Of a stretch of DNA of 64,000 bases, positions 9,513 to 19,798 are shown in pieces (position 1 is the first letter of the stretch; each line of letters opens with the position of its first letter). The position numbers and the translations under genes are program-made. Source of the DNA: Sphingomonas sp. SORGH_AS_0879 (GTDB lineage Bacteria; Pseudomonadota; Alphaproteobacteria; Sphingomonadales; Sphingomonadaceae); assembly GCF_030819175.1 (NCBI RefSeq), contig NZ_JAUTBJ010000002.1, forward strand, positions 3,495,001 to 3,559,000. Reading direction: 5' to 3'. The notes below the pieces were generated by a model. That model did no database searches. It was not told the DNA's origin and was given only the letters and a program-made list of their open reading frames with translations.

Positions 9513-10736
9513 ATGAACTTTCCAGCAAGCTGTAGCGGCACAGACCCGGGCCAATCGGTTCATGATATCGTCGTCGATATCTCGCTGGAGGCACTCGAAA
9601 ACGATCCTTATCCCTTTTATGATTGGGCACGCCGCGCCTGCCCGGTCGCCTATGTGCCTGCCACCGGCCGGGTGCTCGTCATGACATGGGATCTGTGTCG
9701 GCAGGCGGGTGCGAACGACAGGATATTCGGCCCCTCCGCCGCCACGCATGAGGCGGTCTACGGCAAACCCAACATCATGAGCATGTCAGGTTGTGCCCAC
9801 CAGCAGATCCGCACGGCCGTCGCAGCCCCTCTGCAGCCCAATGCCATCGCCGCTTATCGCGAGACGGCCATTCGCGACGTCGTGGTCCGCTACATCGAAG
9901 CGGTACGCAAAAAGGGAGCCGCCGATATCGCCACGGCTATCGCAGAGCCGATCAGCGCGCGCGTCGTGGGCGATCTGATCGGCTTCCGTGACGTTGACGA
10001 TGCCACATTGCGTCGGTGGTTCCGGGCCTATGCCGCCAATCTCGTCGATCATGGACGCAACCCGCTCGTCGCGGACGAAATCGGTATCGTCAAAGCCGAG
10101 GTCGCCGACCATCTCGCCCGTCAAGCGGACGGAGCCAGCCGCGCGGCCGGGGACAGCATCGTCTTACGGCTCTTGCGATATGGCGTATCGGCGGGGACCA
10201 TCCGCTCCGTCGAGGAAATTCTGCCGACCGTCGGCGTCCTGATCGTCGGCGGTTTTCAAGAACCTGCCCATGCCATCGCCAATACCCTGCTCGGCCTGTT
10301 CACCGACCCCTGCCAGGCCGCACGGGTTGCGGCCGATCCGCGCGGTCGAAGCGCCGCCGCGATCCTGGAGGGCCTTCGTTGGCTGCCGCCCTTCGGCATG
10401 ACCGAGAAGCGCACGACCCAGGACATCGTGCTTGGCCATGTCAGCATCCTCGCCGACACCGAAATCGCCCTCGTCATCGGTTCGGCGAACCGGGACCCGG
10501 CACGCTTTGAACGCCCCGACATGTTCGACCTGGAACGCCCACGGCAATCCACCCTGGCGTTCGGCTTTGGCGGGCATTTCTGCCCCGGCCACGGCCTGGC
10601 CAGAACGCTCGCGTCTATCGTCCTGGAAGAGATGTTTCTCCGATTGCCGGGCCTGCGACCAGACCCGCGTGGTTCCGCGGTCGTTCATGGTTGGCTGTCT
10701 CGCGGGGTCACGTCGCTGCCGATGGTCTGGGATTGA
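9513..10736 (+). CDS. Cytochrome P450
   Basis: Soluble bacterial P450 of about 407 residues. The haem loop FGFGGHFCPGHGLAR places the thiolate Cys at residue 357, and the K-helix ExxR is EGLR (E286, R289). The I-helix reads LIVGGFQEPAHAIANTLLG: the usual acidic/Thr pair (AGxxT) is replaced by GGFQEPAH, so oxygen activation may differ or the enzyme may use substrate-assisted chemistry. I chose the ATG at 9513 because a G8 run ends 8 bases before it; an in-frame ATG at 9465 would add 16 residues with a poorer ribosome site. No ferredoxin or reductase gene is adjacent. Substrate unknown. Confidence 0.88.
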   Translation: MNFPASCSGTDPGQSVHDIVVDISLEALENDPYPFYDWARRACPVAYVPATGRVLVMTWDLCRQAGANDRIFGPSAATHEAVYGKPNIMSMSGCAHQQIRTAVAAPLQPNAIAAYRETAIRDVVVRYIEAVRKKGAADIATAIAEPISARVVGDLIGFRDVDDATLRRWFRAYAANLVDHGRNPLVADEIGIVKAEVADHLARQADGASRAAGDSIVLRLLRYGVSAGTIRSVEEILPTVGVLIVGGFQEPAHAIANTLLGLFTDPCQAARVAADPRGRSAAAILEGLRWLPPFGMTEKRTTQDIVLGHVSILADTEIALVIGSANRDPARFERPDMFDLERPRQSTLAFGFGGHFCPGHGLARTLASIVLEEMFLRLPGLRPDPRGSAVVHGWLSRGVTSLPMVWD

Positions 10737-10914
10737 GGGGGGCGAACCGGAATTGCCTCGCGTCTGCAAGGATCGTCGCAGCGCGCCGCTGACCCACGCG
10801 GCATAGGCGTTTTCGTTCGGATCATCTGCATCACGACCCGATGCGACACCATGATCGTCCTCACATCGGGGCGAATCATGGTGGAGGAAAAGCGCGCCCG
10901 AATGGAGGCGATCG

Positions 10915-11710
10915 ATGACCAGCAGTGTCTTCAATCAATATGGAACGCGCAAATATCTCACCATGGCGGAGATCGACCGCTTCGTGCTTGCCGCCGGTAC
11001 ATCACCGGTCCGAAACCCGCGCGTTTTGCTGGCTGATGGCATTTTCCGGTTGCCGAATCTCGGAAGCGCTCTCCCTGACCGCGCAAAGCATCGATTTCGC
11101 CTCCGGTCAGGTCGTGATCAAATGCCTGAAAAAGCGCGGAAAGACCGTGTTCAGATCCATACCACTGCCCTCCAACCTTCTCCAACTGTTCAAAAGCTGG
11201 TTCGCAACGCGGCCCAACGACGCCGATCTCTTATGGCCCTGGTCGCGAATGACGGGATATCGACGCATTCGGGATGTCATGCTGGAGGCCCGGATCAGGG
11301 GCAGCCATGCATCGCCCAAGGGGTTGCGGCACGGTTTTGGAGTCCGCGCCATCCAGACCGGCGTTCCCCTGACGCTGGTTCAGCGCTGGCTCGGCCATGC
11401 CGATATCAAGACGACGGCGATCTATACGAGCGCGATGGGCCCGGAAGAGCGCCAGATCGCCGAGCGCATGTGGAATGGTCGTGCGCGGCGACCCACCGGG
11501 ATCGTTCCGCCCGCTCCTCCCGAGGTCGATTGCACAGCGGCTACGCGGCCGCTCGATGCCCATGCGTCCGTGCAACGCCATAGCGAGCCGCCGCCCGCCT
11601 GCCAGGGCTCGCCGCTGGCCGGCCCGACGCGCGGGCCACTGCGCAAACTACTGCGTTTTCTTACGACCAATCTGAGTTCTGCCAGTCGAATGCAAACAGC
11701 GGGGCCATAA
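10915..11710 (+). pseudogene. Short tyrosine recombinase/integrase, one frameshift
   Basis: Member of the small alphaproteobacterial site-specific integrase type that lacks a large N-terminal SAM-like domain. The start MTSSVFNQYGTRKYLTMAEI has a GGAGG ribosome site 7 bases upstream. The catalytic part follows in the next frame: GCRISEAL (Arg), KGLRHGFG (Arg with preceding Lys), WLGHADIKTT (His) and AIYTSA (Tyr). The frames join if one base is removed from the AAACCC stretch at 11013-11018, giving SPVRTRAFCWLMAFSGCRIS. The tail after AERMW is about 90 residues of low-complexity sequence not typical of the family. Either an inactivated mobile-element relic or an intact gene with a sequencing indel. 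No att site or flanking direct repeat was found. Confidence 0.75.
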
Positions 11711-12126
11711 GGGTCTGACCATAAAGGGTGATTGTCGCGTCGTCCACGAAACGACAGCGACTGACGCTGTCTCCTTCAAAATTTTTCGCCGACCGGACAA
11801 AGACAGGCCCCGTGCGAATCGTCTGCGGACAATCCTTTTTTACCTTGCGGTCCTAGCCCCGGCCTAGACCGACCAAGGCCGTGTCTAGCGCAAGCAAGGC
11901 CCAATCGGGATCCGTCAATCTTCTCGTCAATCAACACATAACGGCAAATACCAATGAGCAAATATATGATCGGGAATGCATTTTATCCTTAATTATCGAA
12001 AATTCACTGTGATCGGATGCGATGTATTTGAAATATTTTTTTGCCTATGGTATAACTATGGAACTTATTCAGCCGCTTTAAATGTTATGAACTTACATTA
12101 AACGGCGGCTCCGCTGGGAGGCATCG
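11711..12126. other. AT-rich intergenic region upstream of the metallopeptidase
   Basis: 416 bp without a credible gene. The composition drops sharply in GC from about 11930 to 12100, unlike the flanking genes, which fits horizontally acquired DNA or a strong promoter region. It contains the promoter at 12028-12056 and a GGGAGG ribosome site at 12115-12120. Confidence 0.55.
12028..12056 (+). promoter_or_regulatory. Sigma-70-like promoter of the M66 peptidase gene
   Basis: TTGAAA at 12028-12033 and TATAAC at 12051-12056 are separated by 17 bases, the optimal spacing for a vegetative promoter. The start codon is 70 bp downstream. No other promoter candidate in the region is as close to consensus. 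Confidence 0.55.
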
Positions 12127-14070
12127 ATGTTTAACTTGAAAATCGGCAGCTCCATTGGGATCAAGATCATCGCTGCATCCTCGATATCACTCCTCACCGG
12201 CGGCACCGCCTTTCTCGCGCTTTCATCCCAAGATATGGAAACCACGGCGACCGATGGCCTCTCCGGATATGTCCAGGTCGTGACGGGCGCCTCCTCGGGC
12301 CCATCCTCGGCGGGCGCACTACCGATGACGGTCCTGAGCGCCACGATGGAATTTGCGCAGACGCATGTCCTGCCCGCACAGGGCATCACCTGGACCTCGG
12401 AGGACAGGACGACCAACCTCCATCTCATCGCAAATCGCGCCGCATTGGCGATCGTTCGGCTCGGCGCCACCGACGCCGTGTCCCCCTCGATCGAGGCATT
12501 GCGCGACGGTGTGGTCCTCGGTTCGGTCGAACTCGCCCCACCCTCGGCCGTGCCCTCGTCCGAAGGCGGCGGCCCGGCCTTTGCCACGGACGCCTGGACC
12601 GCCGACCTGCCCCGAAACTGGATCGCCCCGGGTACGCAATTCATCGTCAAGGCGGCGAATTACGCTCCTTCCGCTCCGATCAGCCCCCTCATCGGGGCGG
12701 ACAGTTCGATGTTGTTACGAGTGCTGCCCTTCTATCTGTTCGGCGGGACAGAGGCGAACACCCAGCCACTTTGGGTGGCGCAGCGGCCCAATCCGGCCAT
12801 CGAAAGCGAACTGGCCGCCAAATGGCCGGTCGCCAATCTCGAGGTCGCGCCCCATCCTGCGGGCTTCGTCAGTTGGGATCACCTCGTAATTTCACCCAAT
12901 GACGGTCGGCCCGCCTATGTCATGAGGAACGCCGATCAGGAGCAGGGCGGCTCGGAACTGCTTGGCGCCGTGCTCGGCATTCTGAACGCCTTGCGCAAGG
13001 CGAATGGCGAGAGCCGGACCAACAATCAATATTACGCCTCCCTGCTGCCATTGGGTGCCGCCGGGACGTATCGCTGGTCGGGAGGCGGGCTAGGCACGGT
13101 CGGTGGCGGCATCGGGGCGGGCACATTCCGCTTCGGCAGCATTTTCTTTCACGAGCAAGGGCATGCGTTCGGCCTCGGGCATGCGGGTCATGAAGACGGC
13201 TATCCTTATCCGGCCGGCAGCCTCAAGGGCTCCGCATGGGGCTACGATCCCGATCGGCGACAGTTCCTATCGCCCCTCGTCCCGACGACGGCCTCGAATT
13301 ACGCGGGCTGTGCGCGGGACCATGAACTCGATGAAACCGGTCGCTGCTACAAGCAGGATCCGATGCAGAACGGCGCGGGCGATCAGGACCCCTCCTATCG
13401 CTTCACCATGTTCTCCGATTTCAATACCGCCCGAATGCAGCGCTGGTTGGAGGGAACGACCACGATCGGGTCAGACGGACAACCCCTATTCTCCGGTGGC
13501 CGGATTTTCGCGCAGCCCAATGGTTACGCGCGTTGGAACAGCCTGAGCCAGGCATGGTCACCTTTGCCGGACGACAATACCGAGGATCGGGGACTTTACG
13601 GGGTCAACCTCAATCTGCCCGTCGAGCGGAACCTGCCCGTCTACGCGATCGTCATTACCTACAGCCTGACGGCAACGCCCGGTGTATCCCAGATTTATCC
13701 GGTATTGCGCTTTACCGGAAATACGATCCGGACCTTCGATCCGACCAACGCCCAGGATCGGGCGGATATCGACATCAGGACGGGAAAATACCGGCAATAT
13801 TGCCAGAATAGCGGTTGCGATTACACGCTACGCGTAACCTATTCCGACGGCTCTATCATCCACCGCATATTGAAGGACGGTTTCCGCGGCTTTATCGGCG
13901 CCGACCGGCCCCTGCCCGCCAGAGCAAGCGATCCGACAAGCGACGGAAGCTTCAAGACCTGGGCGATCAATATCCCCGCGACCCATGCCATCAGCAGGAT
14001 CGAACTGCTTGAAACACCGACGGCATGGCGCGGCATGCCCGCCGAACCGCGCGTCGTCCTGCGGCAATAG
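12127..14070 (+). CDS. Secreted zinc metallopeptidase, M66 (StcE/TagA-like) type
   Basis: 647-residue exported protein. The N-terminus has a hydrophobic stretch (IKIIAASSISLLTGGTAFLAL) that can serve as signal peptide or anchor. The zinc site is HEQGHAFGLGH, an HExxHxxGxxH motif with ligands His342, His346 and His352 and catalytic Glu343. It is preceded by a glycine-rich SGGGLGTVGGGIGAGTF and followed by GHEDGYPYPAGSLKGSAWGY and DPMQNGAGD, a plausible Met-turn. This arrangement is that of the M66 peptidases, whose known members cleave mucin-type O-glycoproteins. The C-terminal ~200 residues look like beta-sandwich domains. The gene stands alone between an integrase relic and a transposase fragment, which suggests acquisition by transfer. 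Substrate unknown. Confidence 0.75.
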   Translation: MFNLKIGSSIGIKIIAASSISLLTGGTAFLALSSQDMETTATDGLSGYVQVVTGASSGPSSAGALPMTVLSATMEFAQTHVLPAQGITWTSEDRTTNLHLIANRAALAIVRLGATDAVSPSIEALRDGVVLGSVELAPPSAVPSSEGGGPAFATDAWTADLPRNWIAPGTQFIVKAANYAPSAPISPLIGADSSMLLRVLPFYLFGGTEANTQPLWVAQRPNPAIESELAAKWPVANLEVAPHPAGFVSWDHLVISPNDGRPAYVMRNADQEQGGSELLGAVLGILNALRKANGESRTNNQYYASLLPLGAAGTYRWSGGGLGTVGGGIGAGTFRFGSIFFHEQGHAFGLGHAGHEDGYPYPAGSLKGSAWGYDPDRRQFLSPLVPTTASNYAGCARDHELDETGRCYKQDPMQNGAGDQDPSYRFTMFSDFNTARMQRWLEGTTTIGSDGQPLFSGGRIFAQPNGYARWNSLSQAWSPLPDDNTEDRGLYGVNLNLPVERNLPVYAIVITYSLTATPGVSQIYPVLRFTGNTIRTFDPTNAQDRADIDIRTGKYRQYCQNSGCDYTLRVTYSDGSIIHRILKDGFRGFIGADRPLPARASDPTSDGSFKTWAINIPATHAISRIELLETPTAWRGMPAEPRVVLRQ

Positions 14071-14192
14071 ACGCCATATCATCGTTGCAACAACTTTAAC
14101 TGTGCAAGCCGGTCGCCAGCGACAACGATCGCGGCGATCGGCATGAACATGCGCAATTCATGCTTTCGAATATCAAACCGTCGGAGCGGCTT

Positions 14193-14383
14193 TCTTTCAG
14201 GCTCATAACCGCAGGAACCAATATAGACAGTTGGTGCGCTCCTGCGGCCGAAACTGTCGACCAGCTTACCGATGAACGACCACAGCCCGGATACTATCCG
14301 CTCGCTAACCTTTCGGGGCATGCCTTGAGGAAAACCTTCTCGATCCAATTGAAGTCGGGGCTGTAGCCCGTCATGGCGAAGGC
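14193..14383 (-). pseudogene. C-terminal fragment of an IS630-family transposase
   Basis: Read on the minus strand, one frame gives GYSPDFNWIEKVFLKACPE, matching the catalytic-Glu block of IS630-type DDE transposases (usual form YSPDLNPIExxF). The next frame continues KVSERIVSGLWSFIGKLVDS and ends near YIGSCGYEPE, which matches the usual C-terminus (WxxIGxLxDxF then AGYxP). A frameshift separates the two around 14310-14335, and nothing upstream of the Glu block is recognisable, so this is a decayed relic of about 190 bp. No terminal repeats were found. Confidence 0.6.
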
Positions 14384-14624
14384 CGGCGCGCGCGATCCCG
14401 CTCGGCCGCGCGCCCGGTCCCTCTTGCAGCACTCCGCTCACCGCGACCCGGTCCAGCTCACGGCACACTCAACCCGGACAACGTCGCGAGGAGGCCTGCG
14501 TGCCGCGCTAGGATCATATGTGCATGCGCCTCTGTCCGTCGGTCCGCCGCACTAAGCCTTGGATCGCGAGGGTGCTTGGTCATGGACGCCGGAACCCATC
14601 CCCACCGAGATACTATTTGCGCTT

Positions 14625-14645
14625 CAAATAAATATGATATTAAAT
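14625..14645. promoter_or_regulatory. AT-rich operator candidate upstream of GH36 (type 1 element)
   Basis: Contains CAAATAAATATGATATTAAA. Its complement shares ATATCATATTTATT and the following GAAG with the element at 26187-26204, and a core with those at 16962-16980 and 30094-30111. The centre AATAT-G-ATATT is a short perfect dyad, which suits a dimeric regulator. It lies 45 bp before the GH36 start. Confidence 0.6.
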
Positions 14646-14689
14646 CCAGCGCGCGTCCGCCAGGCCGCTGTCGATATGAAGGAGAGAAT

Positions 14690-16891
14690 ATGCGAGCGAT
14701 GGGCAAAATAGCGGCTCTGCTTCTGCTGGGTACGGCACCGGTTCCGGCGCTCGCACAGGCCAGCTACGATGGCGCGGCGCGTATGTTCCGGCTCGATGGC
14801 GGCGACGTGACCTATGCGTTCAAGGTCAATGCACAGGGTATATTGCAGTCGGTCTATTGGGGCAGGCGCCTGCCCGATCGCGTCCCCTTGAGCGCTCCCG
14901 AACTGTCGGGCCTGAGCGGATTCGACATCGCCGCCAATGTCGTGCCGCAGGAATATGCCGGTCAGGGCGGCGGGCTCTATGCCGAACCCGCGCTGAAGGT
15001 CGCCTATCCCGATGGCAATCGCGATCTGGTCCTATACTATCGCAGCCACCGGATGGACGGCGATGCCGTACATGTTACGCTGAGCGATCTGGACCGGCCG
15101 CTGTTCGTCACCCTGACATACCGGATCGATCGCGGCACCGGCGTCATCGCGCGTTCGGCGGTCATCGAAAATCGCGGCACCGCGGACGTTCGGCTCGATC
15201 AAGTCGCCGCCGCCGGGCTGACACTGCCGGTCGCCTATGACTACAAGTTGCATTTCTCCACCGGGCGCTGGGCGGCGGAATGGACGATGCGCGAACGCGC
15301 GATCACGCCGGGCGCCACCGTGCTGGAGAGCCGTCGCGGATCGACCGGAAGCGAGAACAACCCGTGGTTCATGGTGACCCGCCAAGGCACCGACGAAGCC
15401 AAGGGTCCGGCCTGGATCGGCGCGCTCGCCTGGAGCGGATCGTGGCGGCTGAACTTCAACCAGGATGTGACCGGACGCATCCGTATCGTCGGCGGCTATA
15501 ACCCGTTCGACTTCGCCTATCGCCTGCAACCGGGCGGGAAGCTGGAAACGCCGATCTTCTATGTCGGCTTTTCCGACGCCGGCAAGGGCGGCGCCAGCCG
15601 CATCTTCCACCGGTTCCAGCGCGAACAGGTGCTGCCACGACATGGCGGTCGCCTGCCCTTGCGCAAGGTCCTCTACAATAGCTGGGAAGCGACCGAGTTC
15701 GACGTCAACGAGGCGGGGCAGATCGCGCTGGCCGAACGCGCCGCGACGCTGGGCGTGGAGCGGTTCGTGATGGACGATGGCTGGTTCGGCGGACGTAACA
15801 ACGACCGTGCGGGCCTGGGCGACTGGAGCGTCAACCGTACGAAATTCCCCAACGGGCTGACGCCGCTGATCGACCGGGTCAAGGCGCTGGGCATGGATTT
15901 CGGTCTGTGGGTCGAACCGGAGATGATCAACGCCGACAGCGACCTGTACCGTGCCCATCCCGACTGGGTGATGCAGTTCAAGGGCCGTCCGCGCAGCGAG
16001 GGGCGCAACCAGCTGGTCCTCAACCTCGCGCGGACCGATGTGCGCGACTATGTGCTGGCGACGCTCGACGGCCTGCTGAAGACCAACGACATCGCGTTCC
16101 TCAAATGGGACTATAACCGCAACTGGTCCGAACCCGGCTGGCCCGACGCCGATGTCGCCGACCAGCAGGCCATCTATGTGGCGTATGTCCGCAACCTCTA
16201 CTGGATCCTCGACGAGCTGCGCAAACGGCATCCGCGCGTGGAGATCGAGAGTTGTTCGGGCGGCGGCGGTCGGGTCGACATGGGGATCATGGCGCGCACC
16301 GATCAGATGTGGCCGTCGGACAATACCGACCCGCTCGACCGGATGGATATCCAGGACGGCTATACCCAGGCCTATGCGCCCGCGACGATGATGGCGTGGG
16401 TGACCGACAGCCCGCATTGGGTGAACCATCGCCAGACGACGCTGGCGTTCCGGTTCCTGTCGGCGATGCAGGGCGGGCTGGGGATCGGCACCAACCTGAA
16501 CAAATGGCAGGAGATCGATTTCACCATCGCCCGTGCCTATATCGCCGCATACAAGCGTATCCGCGAAACGGTGCAGCAGGGCGACCTGTACCGGCTGAAC
16601 CGTCCGACCGAGGCCGATCCGCGCTGGACCAACCTCTATGTGTCCGCCGATCGCAAACAGGCGGCGTTGTTCGCGCTGGTCGCCAACACCCACAAGCTGG
16701 ACGTGATGCCCGCCATCGCGCTCACCGGACTCGACCCCGATGCGCAATATCGGATCGAGTCGATGGACGGGCAGAAACTGCCCGCCACCGTGCCGCCCGT
16801 CGCCAGCGGCGGCTATTGGATGCGGCATGGATTGGACGTCACGCTGAGAGGCGACTTCCAAGGGGTCGGCGTGATCCTGACGCGGCAATGA
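14690..16891 (+). CDS. Secreted alpha-galactosidase, GH36
   Basis: Exo-acting hydrolase that removes terminal alpha-galactosyl groups from oligo- or polysaccharides. About 733 residues, in the family range. A signal peptide (MRAMGKIAALLLLGTAPVPA, cleaved near LAQ) directs export to the periplasm. The TIM barrel carries the nucleophile in FLKWDYNRNW (D474) and the acid/base Asp in MWPSDNTDP (D544), with the ESCSGGGGR loop that binds the galactose. WVEPEMINADSDLY and the N-terminal beta-sandwich are also typical. The start at 14690 follows a GGAGAG site; the upstream in-frame ATG at 14576 would precede the signal peptide. Downstream lie a TonB receptor and galM on the same strand. Confidence 0.93.
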   Translation: MRAMGKIAALLLLGTAPVPALAQASYDGAARMFRLDGGDVTYAFKVNAQGILQSVYWGRRLPDRVPLSAPELSGLSGFDIAANVVPQEYAGQGGGLYAEPALKVAYPDGNRDLVLYYRSHRMDGDAVHVTLSDLDRPLFVTLTYRIDRGTGVIARSAVIENRGTADVRLDQVAAAGLTLPVAYDYKLHFSTGRWAAEWTMRERAITPGATVLESRRGSTGSENNPWFMVTRQGTDEAKGPAWIGALAWSGSWRLNFNQDVTGRIRIVGGYNPFDFAYRLQPGGKLETPIFYVGFSDAGKGGASRIFHRFQREQVLPRHGGRLPLRKVLYNSWEATEFDVNEAGQIALAERAATLGVERFVMDDGWFGGRNNDRAGLGDWSVNRTKFPNGLTPLIDRVKALGMDFGLWVEPEMINADSDLYRAHPDWVMQFKGRPRSEGRNQLVLNLARTDVRDYVLATLDGLLKTNDIAFLKWDYNRNWSEPGWPDADVADQQAIYVAYVRNLYWILDELRKRHPRVEIESCSGGGGRVDMGIMARTDQMWPSDNTDPLDRMDIQDGYTQAYAPATMMAWVTDSPHWVNHRQTTLAFRFLSAMQGGLGIGTNLNKWQEIDFTIARAYIAAYKRIRETVQQGDLYRLNRPTEADPRWTNLYVSADRKQAALFALVANTHKLDVMPAIALTGLDPDAQYRIESMDGQKLPATVPPVASGGYWMRHGLDVTLRGDFQGVGVILTRQ

Positions 16892-16961
16892 CGCATCGCA
16901 ATAAGTAATACAAAATCTGCATTCATCTGGACGAAACCCCGAAAAAACGCTGGACACCCGT

Positions 16962-16980
16962 TTTAAAGTAATATTTATTG
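16962..16980. promoter_or_regulatory. AT-rich operator candidate upstream of TonB receptor (type 1 element)
   Basis: TTTAAAGTAATATTTATTG shares ATATTTATTG and the preceding A with the element at 26187-26204. It lies about 32 bp before the receptor start, in the 121-bp gap after GH36. It is the weakest of the four type 1 copies because its left half is less conserved. Confidence 0.45.
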
Positions 16981-17012
16981 TCGGCCAGTCACAACAAAAT
17001 GGGGGGATCGTC

Positions 17013-19776
17013 ATGCGAAAATTTCGTCACAATGCGGCCTTGCTGCTGTCGGGAGCATCACTGCTGCTGCTGGCCGGAACCGCACCCGCGCTGGCACAGG
17101 AGGCGCCGACCGCGCCCAGCCGAACGACGGAAGACGATCCCCTCAGGGAAGGCGACGAAATCGTCGTCACCGGCATCCGGGCCAGCCTGGCCAACGCGCT
17201 GGAGGTGAAGCGCGACACGATCGGGGTGGTCGACGGTATTTCGGCCAAGGATATCGGCGACTTCCCCGACGCCAATATCGCGGAATCGCTGCAACGCATC
17301 ACCGGCGTCGCGATCAGCCGCACCAATGGCGAAGGTCGCGGGATCACGGTTCGCGGCCTGGGGCCGGAATTCAATACGGTCCTGCTCAACAACCGGCTGC
17401 TGTCGACCGATGCGGGTGGCCGCTCCTTCTCGTTCGACATCCTGTCGTCCGAACTCATCACCGGGGCCGAGGTCTATAAATCGTCGGAAGCGCGGTTCCA
17501 GGAGGGCGGCATCGGCTCGACGGTCATCCTGCGCACCGCGCGCCCGACCGACCGCGCCGGTCTGCGCTTTTCGGGCAGCGTCCAGGGGCGGCACGACAAC
17601 ACGTCGGACACCATCACCCCGGTCGTGTCGGGCGTCATCAGCCATAGCAACGCCGATCGCACCTTCGGCGTGCTCGCCAGCGTGATCTACGACAAGCGTC
17701 GCTTCGCGCTGCGCAACATCTCGACCGATGGCTGGATCGTCAACCAGCGGGTCGACACCGATGGCGACGGCGTGCGCGAAAGGACCGGGGTGGCGCTGCC
17801 GCGCACATTGAACTTCACCGCCAGCGAAACGAGCCGCGAACGCATCGGCGGCACCTTCGCGCTGGATTATGTGATCTCCGACAAGGTGCGCTTCGAGCTG
17901 GACGCGCTCTATACCCAGCAAAAGGCCGACAGCCGCACCAACCAGCTCGGCTATTATGTCGATCCGGCGCGGATCACGTCGGCGACGATCAACGCGAACG
18001 GCACCGCCACGCAGTTCACCGTGCTGCCCGCGACCGCCACCGCAGGGCTGGCCGCCGACCATATCGTGTCGACCGCGCCGCAGGATGCCCGCACCTATCA
18101 GATCGGCGCGCGCATCAAGTGGAAGCCGACCGACACGCTCTCCATCGATTTCGACGCGGCGCATTCCAATTCGCGCAATGCATCGGACCAGTTGTTCTAT
18201 GTCGTCGGCGTGCGCCAGACCGGCGTGACGCCGACCTTCGTCCTGAACGGGCCGGACGGCCTGCCGACCATGACGAACATCCTGCCGACCAACGACAATT
18301 CGGCGGTGCGGCTGCATTGCTGTTCGGAACGCGGCGGGCGCAACGGCGATACGGTGAACCAGGGCGCGGTCGATCTGACGTGGGACCGCAACGGCTTTCT
18401 CGACACGATCCAGGCGGGGCTGCTGTTCACCAACCGCAAGAAGATCACCGTCGCGCGCGAATCGCCGGAACCGCTCGGCTGCTTCTATTGCGGCTATCAG
18501 GCGCTGGCGCCGTCGTCGCTTTTCACCAATTTCAACGCCAATGTCCTGGGCCGCAACCTGACCTGGCTGAACTATGATCGCGACGCGCTGGTCCGCTATT
18601 GGGGATCGGCCGAGGCCGCCAATCAGGTCGGCGGATCGTCGCAATCGGCGATCGACGCGCGCAACCGGTTCCTCGCGGTGTTCGCCGGGAACAACAACAG
18701 CCTGAATCCGATCGACCTCGAACGTGGATCGGGTACCGTGCGCGAGAACACCTATGCCGGCTATGTCCAGGCGGCGTTCGCGGGTGAAATGGGCGGCGGC
18801 CGCTGGACCGCGATGGCGGGCGCGCGGCTGATCCACACCGATCTCTATGCCACCGGCTATTCGGTGACGCTGCTCAACGTCATCAAGAACCCGGCGGACC
18901 CTACGGCGGCGCAACCGGTCTATAGCCCGAATATCCCGGTCGATGCGCGCAACAACTATACCTATGTCCTGCCGTCGCTGAACTTCCGCTTCGACGCGAC
19001 CGACCAGTTGACCTTCCGCCTCGCGGGGTCGCGGACGATGACCCGTCCGACGCTCAGCCGATTGGGGCTGTCGCAGTCCTTCACCTTCCGCCCGCCCGAT
19101 TCCAGCTCGGTCAGCGGCGGCAACCCCTATCTGCTGCCGTTCCTGGCGTGGAACGTCGATGCGTCGGCCGACTATTATTTCAGCCGGACCAGCTATGCGA
19201 GCATCGCCGCCTTCTACAAGAAGTTGCAGAACTTCATCATCTCCGCCCAGCGCGAAGAGGTGTATTTCGGCGAACGCTTCCTCGCCAACCGACCGTTCAA
19301 CGCACAGAACGGCGATGTGTACGGGGTGGAAGCGGCGGTGCAGACGGTGTTCGACTTCCTGCCCGCGCCGTTCGACGGCTTCGGCGCATCGGCCAACTAT
19401 ACGCTGGTCCGCAGTTCGATCCGGTTCGATCCGACGCTGAGCAATCAGACGTTCAACGTCGAAGGGCTGTCGGATACCGCCAACCTCGTGCTGTTCTATG
19501 AAAAGGACGGTTTTTTCGATCCGCGGCGCCTATAACTGGCGTGCGCCGTTCCTCGCTGCGACGTTCGGGGCGCAGAGCCAGCCGACCCAGGTCTTCGCCT
19601 ATGACCAGATCGACCTGTCGGCATCGGCCAAGCTGAACGACTCGATTTCGGTCTTTGCCGAGGTGCTGAACCTGACCGACAACCGCTACCAGGATTATTC
19701 GCGGTTCGAAGAGCGGCGGATCACCGTATCGACGCAAGGCCGCCGTATCGGAGCGGGTATGCGGTTCAACTTCTGA
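17013..19776 (+). pseudogene. TonB-dependent receptor of the sugar-utilisation locus, one frameshift
   Basis: Outer-membrane receptor expected to import oligosaccharides released or bound at the surface. The N-terminal signal peptide runs to ALAQ, followed by the TonB-box region DEIVVTGIRAS. The plug has DFPDANIAESLQRITGVAIS and ITVRGLGPEFNTVLLNNRLL, the pattern of the large Caulobacter/sphingomonad carbohydrate receptors. The frame breaks in a T6 run at 19511-19516. Dropping one T gives EKDGFSIRGAYNWRAPFLAA and runs to a stop at 19776, ending RRIGAGMRFNF with the terminal aromatic expected of a barrel. The reconstructed protein is 920 residues, so the gene is complete apart from one base. 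GalM follows 22 bp later. Confidence 0.88.
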
Positions 19777-19798
19777 TCGGCTATGGAGGGGGGAGACC

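Larger units (their letters stand above)
14071..14689. other. Intergenic region with transposase relic and GH36 promoter
   Basis: 619 bp without an intact gene. The left part holds the IS630-type fragment (14193-14383, minus strand). The middle (about 14390-14570) has no feature I can support. The right part contains the AT-rich operator-like element at 14625-14645 and the GGAGAG ribosome site of the alpha-galactosidase gene. Confidence 0.5.

Noticed and set aside
10915..14689. A complete integrative element or prophage
   Set aside because: Only one broken integrase and one transposase fragment; no att repeats, structural, replication or conjugation genes were found.
15032..17014. 660-codon minus-strand frame opposite GH36
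   Set aside because: Rich in Arg, Gly, His and Val with no domain; GH36 catalytic motifs are on the plus strand.
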